Positions 10,222 through 23,198 of a DNA stretch of 64,000 bases are shown one piece after another. Position numbers and translations under genes: made by a program. This stretch comes from Gliomastix tumulicola (Eukaryota; Ascomycota; Sordariomycetes; Hypocreales; Bionectriaceae). Location: positions 186,001 to 250,000 of the forward strand of contig BCHX01000001.1 in the NCBI GenBank assembly GCA_001599755.1, given 5' to 3'. Below the pieces are notes generated by a model. The model was not told the DNA's origin and did no database searches. It worked only from the letters and a program-made list of their open reading frames with translations. How positions within the stretch are numbered: position 1 is the stretch's first letter; each line of letters begins with the position of its first letter.

Positions 10222-12706
10222 TGGGTGTACTTGTGAGCAATGTGATTGTATAAAATATATAGACTACCTAGATGGACATGAACAAAGTTCTCAAAGCAGT
10301 GAACTGTAAATACCAGAAATGAGACACAATTGAAGACGAGACTTTATGACCTTGTAAGTAATTGCGTCATTATTTCCTATGGATGGTGTTGCAGAGCGCG
10401 ATTCCAGCCAGAGCAGCCCTTCTTCGCATATTGGTTGGTATTGGGGAGACCAGTGAAAGATCAGTCACGCTAAGCACTAGGTATTTGGGGCTCTTTCGAA
10501 GATTAAAGTGCACATTCGAGTCTTGCTCTCGATTGATTTATCCAGGGCTTTTTTTTAATATGACTCAGTATCTGCTTAAGTCGTAAATCGAAAGGATGCC
10601 ATGGCCACTGTGTATAGTGAATTCCCTCCATCGTGTCCATCTTCGCTTGCACAGCCATATAGTGTATTCAAGAACTACGATATGGAAATATTAGACATGT
10701 TCCATGGGAAGGGTTACAATGCTCATATACGCCACCTTCCCAGCCCTGAAAAGTTCGACAAGCCAGATACTCCTCATTACTAGAGTCCGTCCTCAGACGC
10801 CCAGTGGGCACAACTACTGACTACAACGCATACCCACGTCTTCAATCCCTATCGAGAAGGCAGAGTCTAGACTGTGGCGAGATGGCATGCTCGGAAATCA
10901 GTTCCAGTCCGACCCGTATTCTATCATCTGGAACCTTTGCAACGCGTTGATGAGTCCGGCCGTCCGCGGCCTGAAACTGCGTCCTCTATCACATAGTCAG
11001 TAAAGTCCTATCCACTCAGCTGTTTTACGATATCCAGTTGCCCCAGTCGTCCGGTCTCGCGCTTCCGACCAACGTAATCGAGGGCGGTCGACCGGCATTC
11101 CGAGATATCGTCGAGCCGTCTCTATGCACGCCCGCTCTCAGTAACTCGAGATATACGCCCGCGTAATCGGAAGTCTAACACTCTGTAGGACAGCTCAGCC
11201 CGAAAGGCATTGTAAACAACCACCTATATCTCAGATCACAGTTGGAAGGTGGCGTCGATGAGAACCTATGACAATCATGACCAGCCAAGATGAGCAAATC
11301 GTCGGAGTTATCATTGCATCCTTTTCCGCAGAGAGATTTTTCTTTTGTCCCACGTCGATGGGTTTTCATCATCACGACCTTCTCCATGTAGCATGACGCA
11401 TATCATCTCATAGATAAGAATCTCTAAATCTCCCTTCTTACCTCACTCTGGAGATGGCAAGCGACGCCGGCGTAGATCCGGCCCCGCATCTTTATGCGAG
11501 GAGACGGTTATTCGGCACCGGCGTTCGGTGCTCAGAAGTGTCCCCGAGCGTTGCAAATGGTGGTGTGTGTTCAGGTGGTGACAAAGCAAGAAGATGGTGT
11601 GCTGGGACGCACATCTTTTGCTTCCCCGCCCCGACATGTCAGACGCCCTTTCGCCTCCAAGACATTTCCCGAGGCGTCCACACCTGGCTTTCACTTCGTT
11701 CGTAGTGGATGGATGAGTCGTGGAATGAAGCACGCACTGCCAAGTCTGACGGGACCCCTGGACCTTCAAGCTTAGCAGCGCACTAGTCTTGCCAACATGG
11801 AATCCTCCCACGCCCCCCGACTGGACCAGACGAACCTTGATCAGGCTTCGGCGTCCAGAAGATAGACCCGGAGGTCCAGGCTGAGGTCAATTGATTTGTA
11901 GATTCATCCAGCTCGAGTCGCTCTACCCCGCATACAAGCTCAACGACGGACATCACTTCTGAGCGCCGCCAACCCCAGAAATCGGGGTTATGGCCGCGCT
12001 ATGAGGACTTTGCGGGGATCAGCTGGGGTAGACTCGTGAAGAGAAAGGGGGCGGAGGGAAAGCAAGGACGAGGGCTGTCGAGTCAGGACAAGACGAAGCT
12101 GTTCGTGTCTAGTGTGCGTGTACCCCGGATTCAGGGAGCGAACGGAGGGATCGTCAGGACTTCAGAGAGGCAGCCCGAAGCACGCTACAGCAAAAACGAG
12201 CCAGTCATGGGGCTCTGATTGCAACGCTGCTGCATCTGCACCTCCACTTTTCCTCTTCCCTCGCGCGCCGCCCATCGGTGAATGAATGGGGGTCGCTAAA
12301 TGAGACGGTGTAATGCGACATTGCTGCTGATTTGTTTCCTCTTTTTTTTTTCTTTTTTCTTTTTTTTGGTGAGCGTCCTGTGATATATTAAGCCCGGGGG
12401 ACGTCCCTTGTTCAGACGACTTTTTTGCCTCTCTTCTCTTCCTCATCGGAGTGAGTCCTCACCTCGATCCTCACCTGACATCCCGACGCTCTCACTTTTG
12501 TGTCACTTGTGCCACTTGTGCCACCCGAACCGTGCGTCCTTCATACCATCGCCGACGCTCTGCACCTCCGACCGTTCCCTGAGGAGTACTTCATCCCCCT
12601 CCTCCCCGCTCCTCTCTTCTCCAACTCCCAGACACCAGACACCGCACAGAGAAGACACGCCTACACATTTCGATAGACCCGCGTGCCAGGGGTCAGATAA
12701 GCAGCA
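10222..12706. other. Gene-free region upstream of an MFS gene
   Basis: No convincing coding frame lies in these 2.5 kb. The left half (10.2-11.4 kb) is comparatively AT-rich and has only short, stop-rich frames. The longest small frame (10601-10783, 60 codons) has no recognisable motif. A pyrimidine-rich tract (T-rich at about 12340-12366, C/T-rich at 12408-12600) precedes the MFS transporter ATG and fits a fungal core promoter and leader. Confidence 0.5.
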
Positions 12707-14372
12707 ATGGCCGCCGTGGACGAGAAGCGCGATCAGCATGTCGACCATGCGACAGAGAAGGAGGTCGAGGACAAGAAGATGTTCGTCGACGAGGAGGACC
12801 CCAACCTCGACTACACGGGCGCCGCGAAGAAGACGGACCCAGAGGAGATCAAGCTTGTGCGGAAGCTCGACTACAGAATCATGGTGCGTCCCGCCCTTTT
12901 GCCGCCCCAGATGAGGGGGTGTCAAAATTCCACGGACACAGGCTGACATCAGGGACAGCCGACGCTGTGCATCATGTATTTCCTCAACTACGTCGACCGG
13001 AATGCCATCGCCCAGGCCCGTCTGAACGATCTCGAAGAAGATCTCGGCCTCAAGGGCAGCGATTTCAACACGGCCGTGTCCATGTACGGCCCCCTTTCCG
13101 CCCGTCGCATTGCACTCTGAACGACGTGGAGCTGACACACTTTGTTGCCTAGTCTTTTCGTCGGCTACGTCCTCATGCAGATCCCCAGCAACATGCTCAT
13201 CACCCGCATCCAGCCCGGCATCTACATGAGCTCCTGGATGCTCGTCTGGGCCGTCGTGTCGGCGTGCACGGCGCTTGTGCAGAACTTTGCCGGTCTCGTC
13301 GCCTGCCGCTTCTTCCTGGGTATCACCGAGGCGCCCTTCTACCCGGGCGCGACCTACATGCTGTCCATCTTCTACACCCGTAAAGGTTTGACGCCCTCCC
13401 TGGCTTCCCAACATACGACCCCCCCATGCTGACCACTCCCCCCCAGAGGTGGCTACCCGCATCGCCGGCCTGTACTGCGCCCAGATCCTCGCCACGGGCT
13501 TCTCGGGCCTCATCGCGGCCGGCATCTTCGACGGCCTCGACGACGTGCGCGGCCTCGAGGGCTGGCGCTGGCTCTTCATCATCGAGGGCGCGGTCACGGC
13601 GCTCGTCGCCCTCTTCGGCTTCTGGATGCTGCCCAACACGCCGCTGACGACGCGCTGGCTCAGCGACCGCGAGCGCCAGCTCGCCCACGAGCGCATGGAG
13701 CGCGACAAGATCTCCGACTCGGCCGAGCAGGCCTCGGCGTGGGACGGGCTCAAGCAGGCCTGCGCCGACAAGCGCACCTGGCTCTTCTGCTTCATGCAGA
13801 ACTTCCACCTGTCGGCCTGCTCGTTCAACTCCTTCTTCCCGACCGTCGTCAAGACCCTGGGGTTCAGCCGCACCATCACCCTCGTGCTCACCTGCCCGCC
13901 CTTCATCTTTGCCGGCGCCGCGGGCATCCTGTTCGGCTGGAGCTCGGGCCGGATGCACGAGCGCACGTGGCACATCACCATCGGTCTGGGCGTCGCTGTG
14001 ACTGGTTTCGTCATGGCCGCGTCGACGCTCAATGTCGCGGCGCGTTACGTCTCCTTCTTCATCTTCGCCAGCGGTGCCTACTCGGTCAACTCGGTGATCA
14101 TCGGCTGGGCGTCCTCCACGCTGTCTCAGACCAAGGAGAAGAAGGCCGTCGTGCTGGCCATGACCAACGTCGGCGGCCAGATCGGCTACATCTACGGCGC
14201 GTACATGTGGCCCAAGTCTGACGAGCCTCGGTACGCCGTTGGCTTTGGATGCTCGGGTGGATTTGCACTGGCGTCGGCGGCGTGCGCCTGGGTCATCCGG
14301 TGGATGTTGATCAAGGAGAACAGGAAGATCAGGGCGTCCACGACCGAGCACGTCAATCTATATGGATACTAG
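12707..14372 (+). CDS. MFS transporter, Dal5-like anion:cation symporter family
   Basis: Exons are 12707-12883, 12959-13083, 13153-13385 and 13447-14372, giving 486 residues. The N-terminal 55 residues are hydrophilic and acidic. TM1 begins at LCIMYFLNYVDRNAIAQARL, a signature of the allantoate/nicotinate permease (Dal5/Tna1) family, followed by LEEDLGLKGSDFNTAVS. The TM4-5 region has FAGLVACRFFLGITEAPFYPGATYMLSIFYTRKE, again typical. Twelve membrane segments are recognisable, with the central cytosolic loop at about 250-290. The usual substrates of the family are organic anions such as allantoate, nicotinate, pantothenate or biotin precursors; the one used here cannot be deduced. All three introns are 60-75 bp and interrupt the N-terminal half only. 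Confidence 0.93.
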
Positions 14373-16380
14373 TGAAGTGCAGGAGAGGAAGGGAATTTGA
14401 ACCCGAGATTGCATTGAGAGGGGAGCAGGGAAGAAACAGAATGCGTTTCAGTATGCATGCGTCCTCTTGTCTACTGATATCACGGTTGCCTTGGCTTCGT
14501 GAGGAGGCAGTGCGGTTGACACTGAGCCAATTGTTTATAGCGTTATGAAATGCATATTGAGACAGTACATAAGTCCAAGCAAGATATCCTGAAGGTCCTA
14601 AACAGATGTCGGAGATGTACTAATCTATAAGGGCAAAGTCCACGGAAGATCTAGCTCTCCAGCGGCTTCAGGTCCCATTCAACACACCCGACCGCTTGAA
14701 GTTCTTGTTAACAATTTGCTCGGTTTGAGTCATGATATCCTCAAGTCATATGCAGCGTGTTCAAGATTGTTCAAAGCGAAACTTCATACATGTCGTTCTA
14801 AGGTTCAAGCCCTCCCGCGCAAGGCCAAAACGGCGACGTAGCTTAAATCTATACCACGCCATAGGGCCCTCTTGGTAGCCCGCGTTTTAATAGTAAAGTG
14901 ACTCAACAAGGGTTCGTATTCCTAGCTCGGACAGAGCCAGTTTATGCTTTGGCGCTCCCGTGGGTGGAATTCCTCACTGCCCTCCAACCCCTTTTAGTTT
15001 CTCATATTTTAGATGGTCAGATTTCAACACCCCAAGTGAATCGTAAGTATCAACAGGCTTATATATGCTCTCGCGGCTTCTCTCGCTCGATCCATGACTG
15101 TCTGTCTCTAAATCCATACACGCCCACACCCCAGAACCAAAGGGCTGATGCTCGTCCTTCTAAATCACAGGATGTTTACACACTGGTCCTACCAGTCTCG
15201 CTCTTGGATATCACAAAGTATCTCTTCTATTTCTCCAGGCTATTTGACGAGATTCGAGACGACAGGAGTAGTTCAGTGCTTCGCCCAAGTCCGATCACGC
15301 CGCGAAACACAAGACGATCTATCACGCGCCATTTCACCTCAAAGATCCTTCTATTCTCATGATCATATACTTATAATATATAATATGCTAAGAGCTTAAG
15401 GTAAACGCTAAACCACCTCTCAGCTCGGTTCATCCAACGCCATCATAGGGCCCAGTCCGCAGGCAGTCATTCAACAACGCCACAATGGCAGGGAAACTGA
15501 GCCATTCACCTCGTTCAACGGGCTTCCCGTGAACTGCCTACTTTATTCACTCTTTGCCCCAGGCCAGCTTTCATTTTCAACCCAAACTTTCTCGACTTTG
15601 CAATGTATTCTCGCCCCTGGCGAGTGTCTCCGATCGCCTACCCTAAGGCGTCGGACAGGTCTATCTAACGAGGCCAGGGAATGGTAAAGTCAATTCTCTC
15701 TGGGGGCAGTAGCGTCTTCTAAGAGTTTTGTTCTTCGTCCTGATGTCTTGAGGGAATGGACTCCTCTTCTTTACAAAGCTCTGTCCAAATTTGTTACGAG
15801 CGTAGAGGCATGTCTCGGGGGATACTGTGGTTAAGTATTAGCTGCCACTCACCAGTTGCATCCGGAATCATGAAGAGAGAGTTGGAGAGAGTTCCAGATA
15901 GAAGGATGTATTTTGGTTAGAAAGAATAAATATATGTCTTCTAACGCTGACTCCCTTCAGACTCTTTTACCACCTGAGTAGCTCCTGGGCGATGAATATA
16001 ACCGAAGTACCTAGCGTCCGCCCTCCACGGTATCAATAGAAACTCCAATGCATCAATAAATACCCTGATAAGCACGTTATTGAGAGCGGTTTACTTGATG
16101 TTCTGGGCCAGGCATGGTCTGTAAGAAATGGTATGCCAGACAAGTCGTGGGAACAAGGAACTGGCGATCTGATGCAATGACAACTTGTCCAAAGGAATGA
16201 CTTCGACGACAGAAGGGCAAGAACCGAATGATCATCAATATAGCCCCGCCAGCAGAGCATACAGAACAAAAAAAAATTGGTGAAAATTTTCGCCGGCCCA
16301 AATCACCGCACAACGCACCGAAACGTCACCAAGAGTAACAAAATAGCAAAACAACGCCCATTCCCTCACGAGAGATGGAC
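14373..16380. other. Gene-free region
   Basis: Two kilobases of relatively AT-rich sequence lie between the MFS gene and a tRNA. Frames are short and interrupted, and codon usage is unlike the neighbouring genes. I see no transposon termini or conserved protein fragment. Confidence 0.5.
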
Positions 16381-16385
16381 AAAAA
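16381..16385 (-). terminator. Pol III terminator of the tRNA-Ala gene
   Basis: On the minus strand, a run of five T residues immediately follows the discriminator base of the tRNA. This is the standard RNA polymerase III stop signal. Confidence 0.75.
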
Positions 16386-16480
16386 TGGACAAACGGGGAA
16401 TTGAACCCCGGACCTCTCCCAAGCCTGCTCCGTTGGAGCGAAGATGCTAAGGGAAAATCATACCACTAGACCATTCGCCC
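16386..16480 (-). tRNA. tRNA-Ala (AGC), with a 23-nt intron
   Basis: The 95-nt gene folds into a complete cloverleaf. The acceptor stem GGGCGAA/TTTGTCC includes the G3:U70 wobble that is the identity element for alanyl-tRNA synthetase. The D arm contains GGTCTAGTGGTATGATT, the anticodon stem is TTCCC/GGGAG, the T arm is CGGGG-TTCAATT-CCCCG, and the discriminator is A73. The anticodon loop reads TT-AGC-A, then an intron at the canonical position after base 37 (16422-16444, with its own GCTCC/GGAGC hairpin), then T38. Anticodon AGC plus G3:U70 makes the Ala assignment firm, although the D-arm sequence looks more like fungal tRNA-Pro. Because the intron has to be removed, a scanner could misread the anticodon. 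Confidence 0.9.
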
Positions 16481-19400
16481 TTGGTTGATGTCTCCGCAGG
16501 AAGCCCAATCGTCCCATAGGCTGACCATTCGAATTGGCGTGTGTGGCTTCTGGCCGCACTGTGCACATCTCTAAGATAAGCAGGAGATATCTCTTTACGA
16601 GGACGCAGTCGACTTCAGTCAAAGCAGTCTTGAGATAGACGGGATATTTGACTAGCGTTGGGAGCACATAGTGGAAACGAATTGTGTTGACTGAACTCCT
16701 CCCTTGGAGAATAATGCCGAAGCATGTCGGCTCGGCCTGCGCTGGTGAATCAGGTACATGATGATATACGATAGACGTGGAGAAACCCGACGATCGTGAT
16801 CGTCAGGCCTCGGTCAAATGCTGATCTGTGCAACCTGTAAGTGTGACAGGAAAGATAGGGTAGACGAGTCCGAAGTGGACGAGATCCGGACCCGGGTCGA
16901 CATTCGTCATCATCCCGTAGCAGCGCCGTACTCGTATGCAAGCAAGGCATCGGCCTCGGGCTCCACGACCGCGTCCCTTACCGTATCTGGCCAGTAAGCG
17001 AAGAGCCCCGTGCGAGCCATTATTCGGATTTCCGGACACAGGAGTCTACGGCGAATTAGTGCGCAAATGCGCCACCGTCTCTCGTCCCGGCGCCGTCAAT
17101 AATATCGTACGACTGCGGGCACGGGAAGCTTACGGAAAACCGTCAAGTCCTCCCATCCACGGCCGGGTCTCGGTACCAGCAGCACTGTTTCACAGAGGCA
17201 AAAGCACTCACTTAACTGGGACTCGCTAAGGCAGGTCTTCGGAGCCTAAGAAATCGGCGCTGTGCGAGAAGGGCGACTATTGCTTGTAGCGCGGGATCAT
17301 TGAATGCTTCTAGTCGATCTCGCTAAAGTCGGTGAAGGTGGCTTGGAAGGGGGGACGAAAAAAAAAATTAAAAAAAATTCGCCGGCCCTTTGTTCCCGGC
17401 AAAAGAGGAAAAAGGGGAATAAAATTAGAAATCAACAAGCAACTGACGGGGCCTGCAAATATTGGACTGGGTTGCAGCCGAGATTGCTGACTGCATGCGT
17501 GCAGCCTGCATTGCAGAAAGAGCAAAAGAAGGCAGGCCCCGAGGCCGCCCATTCGCTCATAAAGTGCGGGGAAAGCAGAATGAAGGAGGTGGTGGTGGTC
17601 GAGAAGCAAGGATGGATGGAGGAGGGCATATGCAAGGGAAATCGGAGATGTGCGCAGCTAGCCTCCGTTGCTCGTTTCGGTGAAAGGGCCAGAAGGGCAG
17701 GGCAGGGCGATACGACATGGCTTGCCGATGGTTACATTTGTCGTATTGCACGAGAATGCGAGGTGCATGTGCCGTCTCCCCTCACTTGCCGTCCCCTCGG
17801 CTGGACTTGACTGATGATTGGAATGTCTCCGAGACGAGCTGGAGCGCGGCAGTCGATGGCTCTCGCTTCTGTGACACGATCCAGACCCGGGAGACGGACT
17901 AGATAGGGCAGCGAGAGGAGAATCCGAACACGGCGCAGGAACTCGCTGTGACCGGTGAGTGGGCGGTGAAGGAGAAGAGAACAGTATGCGCTGCTCCGGC
18001 GGACGAGGGAGGGGAGGGTGGCCTCATCGGAGGTAACGGCCGGATTAGCAGAGGGCGGCATGTGCATTCAGCTCACATGAAGGAGAAGATAGGACGGAAG
18101 GAGGAGGGCGTGTGCCAACGAGCAGCGTCGAGATTGGGCGATGGCATGTCCCTGCACTCTCATCACTCTCACTCTCACCACCACTTACACGCACTACCCA
18201 ATACAGGCCCACTCCACCCACCACCATCACGTCGACTGTCACAGGGCGTCACCCAGTCATTCAGCAGGTTTCTGGCGTCTCATTGGGTGCTTCTGACACT
18301 CTGGCTTGGTGGGATTCCCCGCAAAGTACGTGCATCTCTGTGCCACCCACCCTTTTCCGCCGCTCTGACGGACGGTGATGAGCCTCATGCCGAGTATCGT
18401 TACTCGTAAGGGGGAGACTAAGTGACAAGGAATACCTACTTCCATGCAGGCAGTGCTGTGCTTGGACGTACGAGATGGTCGGCGGCTGGGCGGGGCGAGT
18501 GATCATCCTCAGAGGATCCGCGATCGCTCATCAAAGTCGTACCCATCATCATCGGGTCCCGTCTCTGTCTCGTCGTGAGATCGTTGGGCTTGCCTGCGGA
18601 GTAGCGGCAGACAAGGGCAGAGAGGTACCTCGCACGACGAGGCCCAAGGAAGACCCCCCTTGACGCCACGCTCCGTCTCGTGATGGCAGGTACAAGCGGA
18701 CGGAGGAATGCGTCCGTACTCACTCTGCCCCTTTTCCTCCATCCTCCCCCTCTGCGTCGGAACATCTCATCATCCCAGCGCGCGCATGTACCGCGGCGTT
18801 CCTCCCTGGACACCACCAAGTCAAGTCCACCACTGACAGAACCCATCATTGTGGTTTTGTGGGGTTGGAGTGTCACCACCCTTGAGCACCCTGCACACTC
18901 CCCCTCCTTTCCCCTCGATCCTTCGTCCTGTTTGGAGGTTTTGGACCAACCCAGACGTCCGGAGCTCTCTGGAGTTTTGTCTCTCTGGCAGAGCGAGCTG
19001 CACCCCTGCTAGAGGGAGAGAGAGGGGGGAAAAGGGCTAATTTACCAGCACCACATGACAGACTCCAACTGTCGTGCCGTTTTTACCAGGCGCACTCCTC
19101 CCCAGGGAGAGGGTCCTCGCGGGACCAAAGTACCCAGTGCTCCTTGTAGCGCACGGAGCAGACTGGGGAAGGGAATACATATGCTCGAACTGATAGCGGC
19201 ATATGTTTGCAGACAGGCATATTACCAGACCGACGGTGGCTGACCTGACCGTCGGCAAGATAACTACTACTAAAGGTGGATGCTGGCTGTCATCACTGTT
19301 CTCCGCCCCTGTTTTCCCCCAGCGCAAACGCATCATCAGCATCGTGAATGGTGCTGATAATAGCTCAATCTTGCTGCTCGCTATCTCCCTTGAGCCGAGA

Positions 19401-22400
19401 GGACATCTGAAGGAGTGATGATCGATCCTCCTGGGGGGCCAGCTACGTCCACTCTGTGATACCGCTCGCGGTTGGCGAGGACACGTCCATTGGGCCGAGG
19501 AAGCAAGCAGCCGCCCCTGAGAACAGAGCTTGCATGTATATGTAATTTCTCACTGGAGAGCGGATAACGTTGAAGGAACTTTAATTCAAGCCACACACCT
19601 CCCCTCTGAGCAAGGAGCGGCGACGGGACGGTACGCCGTGGGCCTTCTGTTCGCTTCATTTTTCTTCCCGTGTCCTCGCTTCGGCCGCGCGCGCGCCGCG
19701 CCGCTCGCCGGACAAAGAAATATAAGAGAGGGAAACTTTCGGGCTGAAAGAACAACCAGACGCCGGAGATGCGGACGGCCCCCAAAATGGAGGCAGGTAA
19801 CAGATTGGAATTGCACTTAGGCGAGCTTAGATTAACCGACCAACCCGTGACCCCTACGAGTACGTCGTCGGCACCGAGTCAGAGGGCGACATGGTTGCCA
19901 GAAGCTTGGGGTCCGGCGATTCCCTGTTCTGGGCTCTCGCACTCGTCGGTGACGGTGGCAGTCACACACAGACACAGACACAGACACATACACATACACC
20001 TCGTCTATTTGTGTGTGTTCGGACTTTGTTACACAAGGAGGGTAGGGAGACGATGGACGGCATGGATGTCGCTTACGGCTGTCTTGGACATTCTCCATTT
20101 TGCAGCCGAGTTTCTTGCTCAGACTGGTTGGGATCGATGGCCCAATCCCATCCCAGTCGAGGTTACACCAAGATATCGTACCCCAAGGGACGATGCGGGC
20201 ACGGCGGGCACGGTACGAGGGCAGCAGCGCCGCAGTAGGGCTTATCTCCAACGTCAACCAAGCCTTGGGCTGCGTGGACAATGGGCTCCGACCTTCCCTT
20301 TCGCGTGCCGTCCTGCTCGGGATCACGCATCGACAAGGTTGGTTGGTCCTCTCTTCGCTCTGACTCTCAGGGCGCAGGCTCGCAACGGTCTTGCCACCCC
20401 TCACGACACCCCTCCCATGCTATCATATACTTACTGGGAACGGACCCATCGGTACATGATGGTCGTCACCTGGATGAGCCACCCTCCAAAACCACACTGT
20501 TGGGCCAGCAGTTGCGTCGCGAGGGAAGCAAGTGTGTGTGTGGAGCGGATGCATCCATGATTGGGCCACAGCAGCGAACCGACGGAAAACGGCCGCGCAT
20601 CACGCCCGTTGTGAATCACCATGTGGCTTCACTCTGTATTAACCATGTCTTGGCCCTAGCGAAGAACTGGTTATGTACAGCGTATGTAATAGCATTGCTT
20701 GGAGCCATCTGTAGCGGCTCGGCCAATGCCCTAGAGAAAGCCCCAAGGCGACGAGGTCTTGGAACCCCTGATGAGAAACCGGCCACTTGGTTCCAGGGAG
20801 CTTCCATGGAGGCTGCACTGCTCCCGGATTTTGAGCTCCGACTCCAGGGGGGGACCTTGCGCTTTGGGCTCCTCAGGCTCCCGTATTAGCTGTACTCGTA
20901 ATGAAGGACATCACAAATCCCGGACGCAACGCTGCTTTGCGCAATTTTCCGCAGCAATGGTCCAAGGGTATGGCTGTTGGTCTTTGTTGCCTTCACTTTT
21001 TTGATATTAGTACACTCATCCCAGTGCCCATAGAACGGCGGGTCAGATGCAAGGGGCTGTGCCTCCTTTGTTGGTTGTGCACAACGGACGCCTTGCACTT
21101 GCACTTCACTTATCGCCCTATGCTAGCCCCAAGACCGCGATTTATTAGGCCACTAGCAGTGCCAGGCCGCAGTGCGTGGCCGCCAAAACGGGTGTCTGGT
21201 CCTGGTCTTTAATTTCGATAAGCGCATCATGCGTCCTCGAATGCCCTTCCCGATGTTCTTTAGGGCCTGTCGTGGTATCAGGAGTCTAGTAGGAAGGGGG
21301 CCTGCCTGGCTTCGGCACATACGGAGTCCGCTGCTCATAGCACCGTTGTGCGGCTTACGATGGCGAAAAAGAGAGAGAAAAAAAAACATTCCCGGGTTAG
21401 TGATGACGGTGATGATGCTGATGACGATGATGATATACAGTTTGGGAAAAGCGACATATAGCCCCCCTGGGTGGCATAGCTGACGGCTGTGACGGCTGGC
21501 TTGCATGGATTGACATGGCTGGCTGCAGCGACAAGACAAGCTAGGCTCGCGATGCAACGCACATGACCGCCGATGCGGATCGAGCTGTCGCGCGCGATGG
21601 GTGGCCGGCCGTGGCCATAGGCATAGGGCTGCTGTGCGAGGTGCGCCCGCGCGCGTCTTGGATTACATATCAACGCCCCCCCGGGCATCTCATGCCGACG
21701 GACTTGGGTAGCCCGATGCTACGGGCGTCGACTAGTAGGACAGGCTAAGATGGAGGTCCCGGTGGACGGCGTCAAGGGAGAGAGAGGCTCGACGGCCGTT
21801 CTCTCATTAGGCGGCGAGAGACGGCAACTGGCATGTGCGTGGACGCTACGGGCAGCTAGTCACAGGTCTCTGTGTCCATGGCCCAGTCGTGATGGCCTCC
21901 CTTGCTGATTCTGCACACCCTCCAACCAGCAGCCCGCCACCGGCCGTCAGCCATCGCATCATATGGGCATCATGGACGATCTGGCTTGCTCTAGCGGCTG
22001 TGGCACAAAGGAGCAGACGACGCCTGGCAGGAAGGACATGGGTCTGGCTGTCGCCGTGGCATCGCAGGCCATGATATGTATGCACGTCCATTCAGACATG
22101 GCAGATGAGTGCCGAGCGAGGGGGAGGGTGTGCTGTTATAACTAAGACTCAGACTGGACATCTGGACAGACGAAGACCACGGCGATGGTGACGCTTCGCC
22201 AAATTGCACGCGGTGTCAGTGTCGGAGTCCCCGCCTCATCCGTAATCTATTACTCTAGTCGGCTTGTTCAGTCGGGACTATTAGGACTGTTAGGACCTGG
22301 GTGATTAGACGAGGACAAACAATTACGTATCGTCCGTCCTAGCTCGCCTAGAGTTGCTCCCCAAGCACACTTGCAGCCGTCGGTGCTGGCCTCCTTTCGT

Positions 22401-23198
22401 GTCTCTCGGTGTGAAGCCCGGGAATGGGCTTGTCGCTGGGCCACGGCAGCGCTATTGCAGCTTACAGCTTAATAGGTACAGCTCACCCCTTCGCGGCGGG
22501 GCAAAGCTGGGGCAGGGCCTTCAGGGAGCTTCCACACCTTCCAGGGGACCCCCAGCGCTGAATCCACTCTCCCCCAGCAGGGTCACCGCTGTGCTGTGGA
22601 TGCTGCGAGGAGCCTGGGTACATGAGGTGAGGTGCTCTTCCGTGCAAAGGGACGGGCTCCGTACCAGCGTCGGCAGATGTCGAGTGCCTGCTGGTGCTAT
22701 TCATAAAGATCGGGGGTGCCCCGACGGACGCGACCGAGAACTACAAATGGTCCCAGTAAGAGCAGAATCCGAGCTGTACGAAGCTTGGTAGTGACAGTAC
22801 CTGAAGTCCACCTCCAGCAGTGACACCCACCATTAGCAGCATCAACTGCAGCTCCAGCACCTCCAACAAGCCCTGGGAGCACAGGCCAAATCGCCCAGAA
22901 CGCCCCCAGCGCATCAGGGCAGGCGCTATTACCGCATCTCCCCACATCTGATACAACTTCCTGCCTCGCCCACAGTCAAATTCCGTATCAGGTAGTAGAA
23001 AAGTTAAGGTACCTCTTGCCTTGGCTTCTTCTTTCCTCCCCATCGTCATTCATTCTTTTTTTCCCTTCCCTTCCTCTCCCTTTCTCCTTCTCCTTCCCTC
23101 CTCCGCCTCTCTCTCTCCTCTCTCCTCCTCCACGTCCCCTCCCCTCCTCGCCTCGCCTCGCCTTCTGCCAGACATCACAGTGGGAGAGGCCCTGAGGC
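16481..23198. other. 6.7-kb gene desert upstream of the otubain gene
   Basis: No frame here shows family conservation, domain motifs or coherent splice structure. The longest frame (19769-20560, 263 codons) has the composition of random GC-rich DNA with embedded CACAGA repeats. Several purine or pyrimidine tracts and small tandem motifs (ACAGAC at 19970-19990, GATGAC at 21400-21435) are present. The final 150 bp (about 23045-23165) are strongly C/T-rich and likely form the leader of the downstream gene. The space may hold regulatory DNA or non-coding transcripts, but the sequence does not prove either. Confidence 0.5.

Noticed and set aside
12503..14351. Two long minus-strand frames (509 and 342 codons) opposite the MFS transporter
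   Set aside because: They cover the exons and introns of a well-supported transporter and have no coherent composition.
14898..15362. 154-codon frame in the AT-rich spacer
   Set aside because: No motif, and codon usage unlike the surrounding genes.
10222..16380. Possible decayed transposon in the AT-richer spacers
   Set aside because: No transposase or reverse-transcriptase fragment, no terminal repeats and no target-site duplication could be identified by eye.
19769..20560. 263-codon frame in the gene desert
   Set aside because: The His/Arg/Thr stretch comes from a CACAGA-type repeat, and no domain, splice signals or plausible signal peptide were found.
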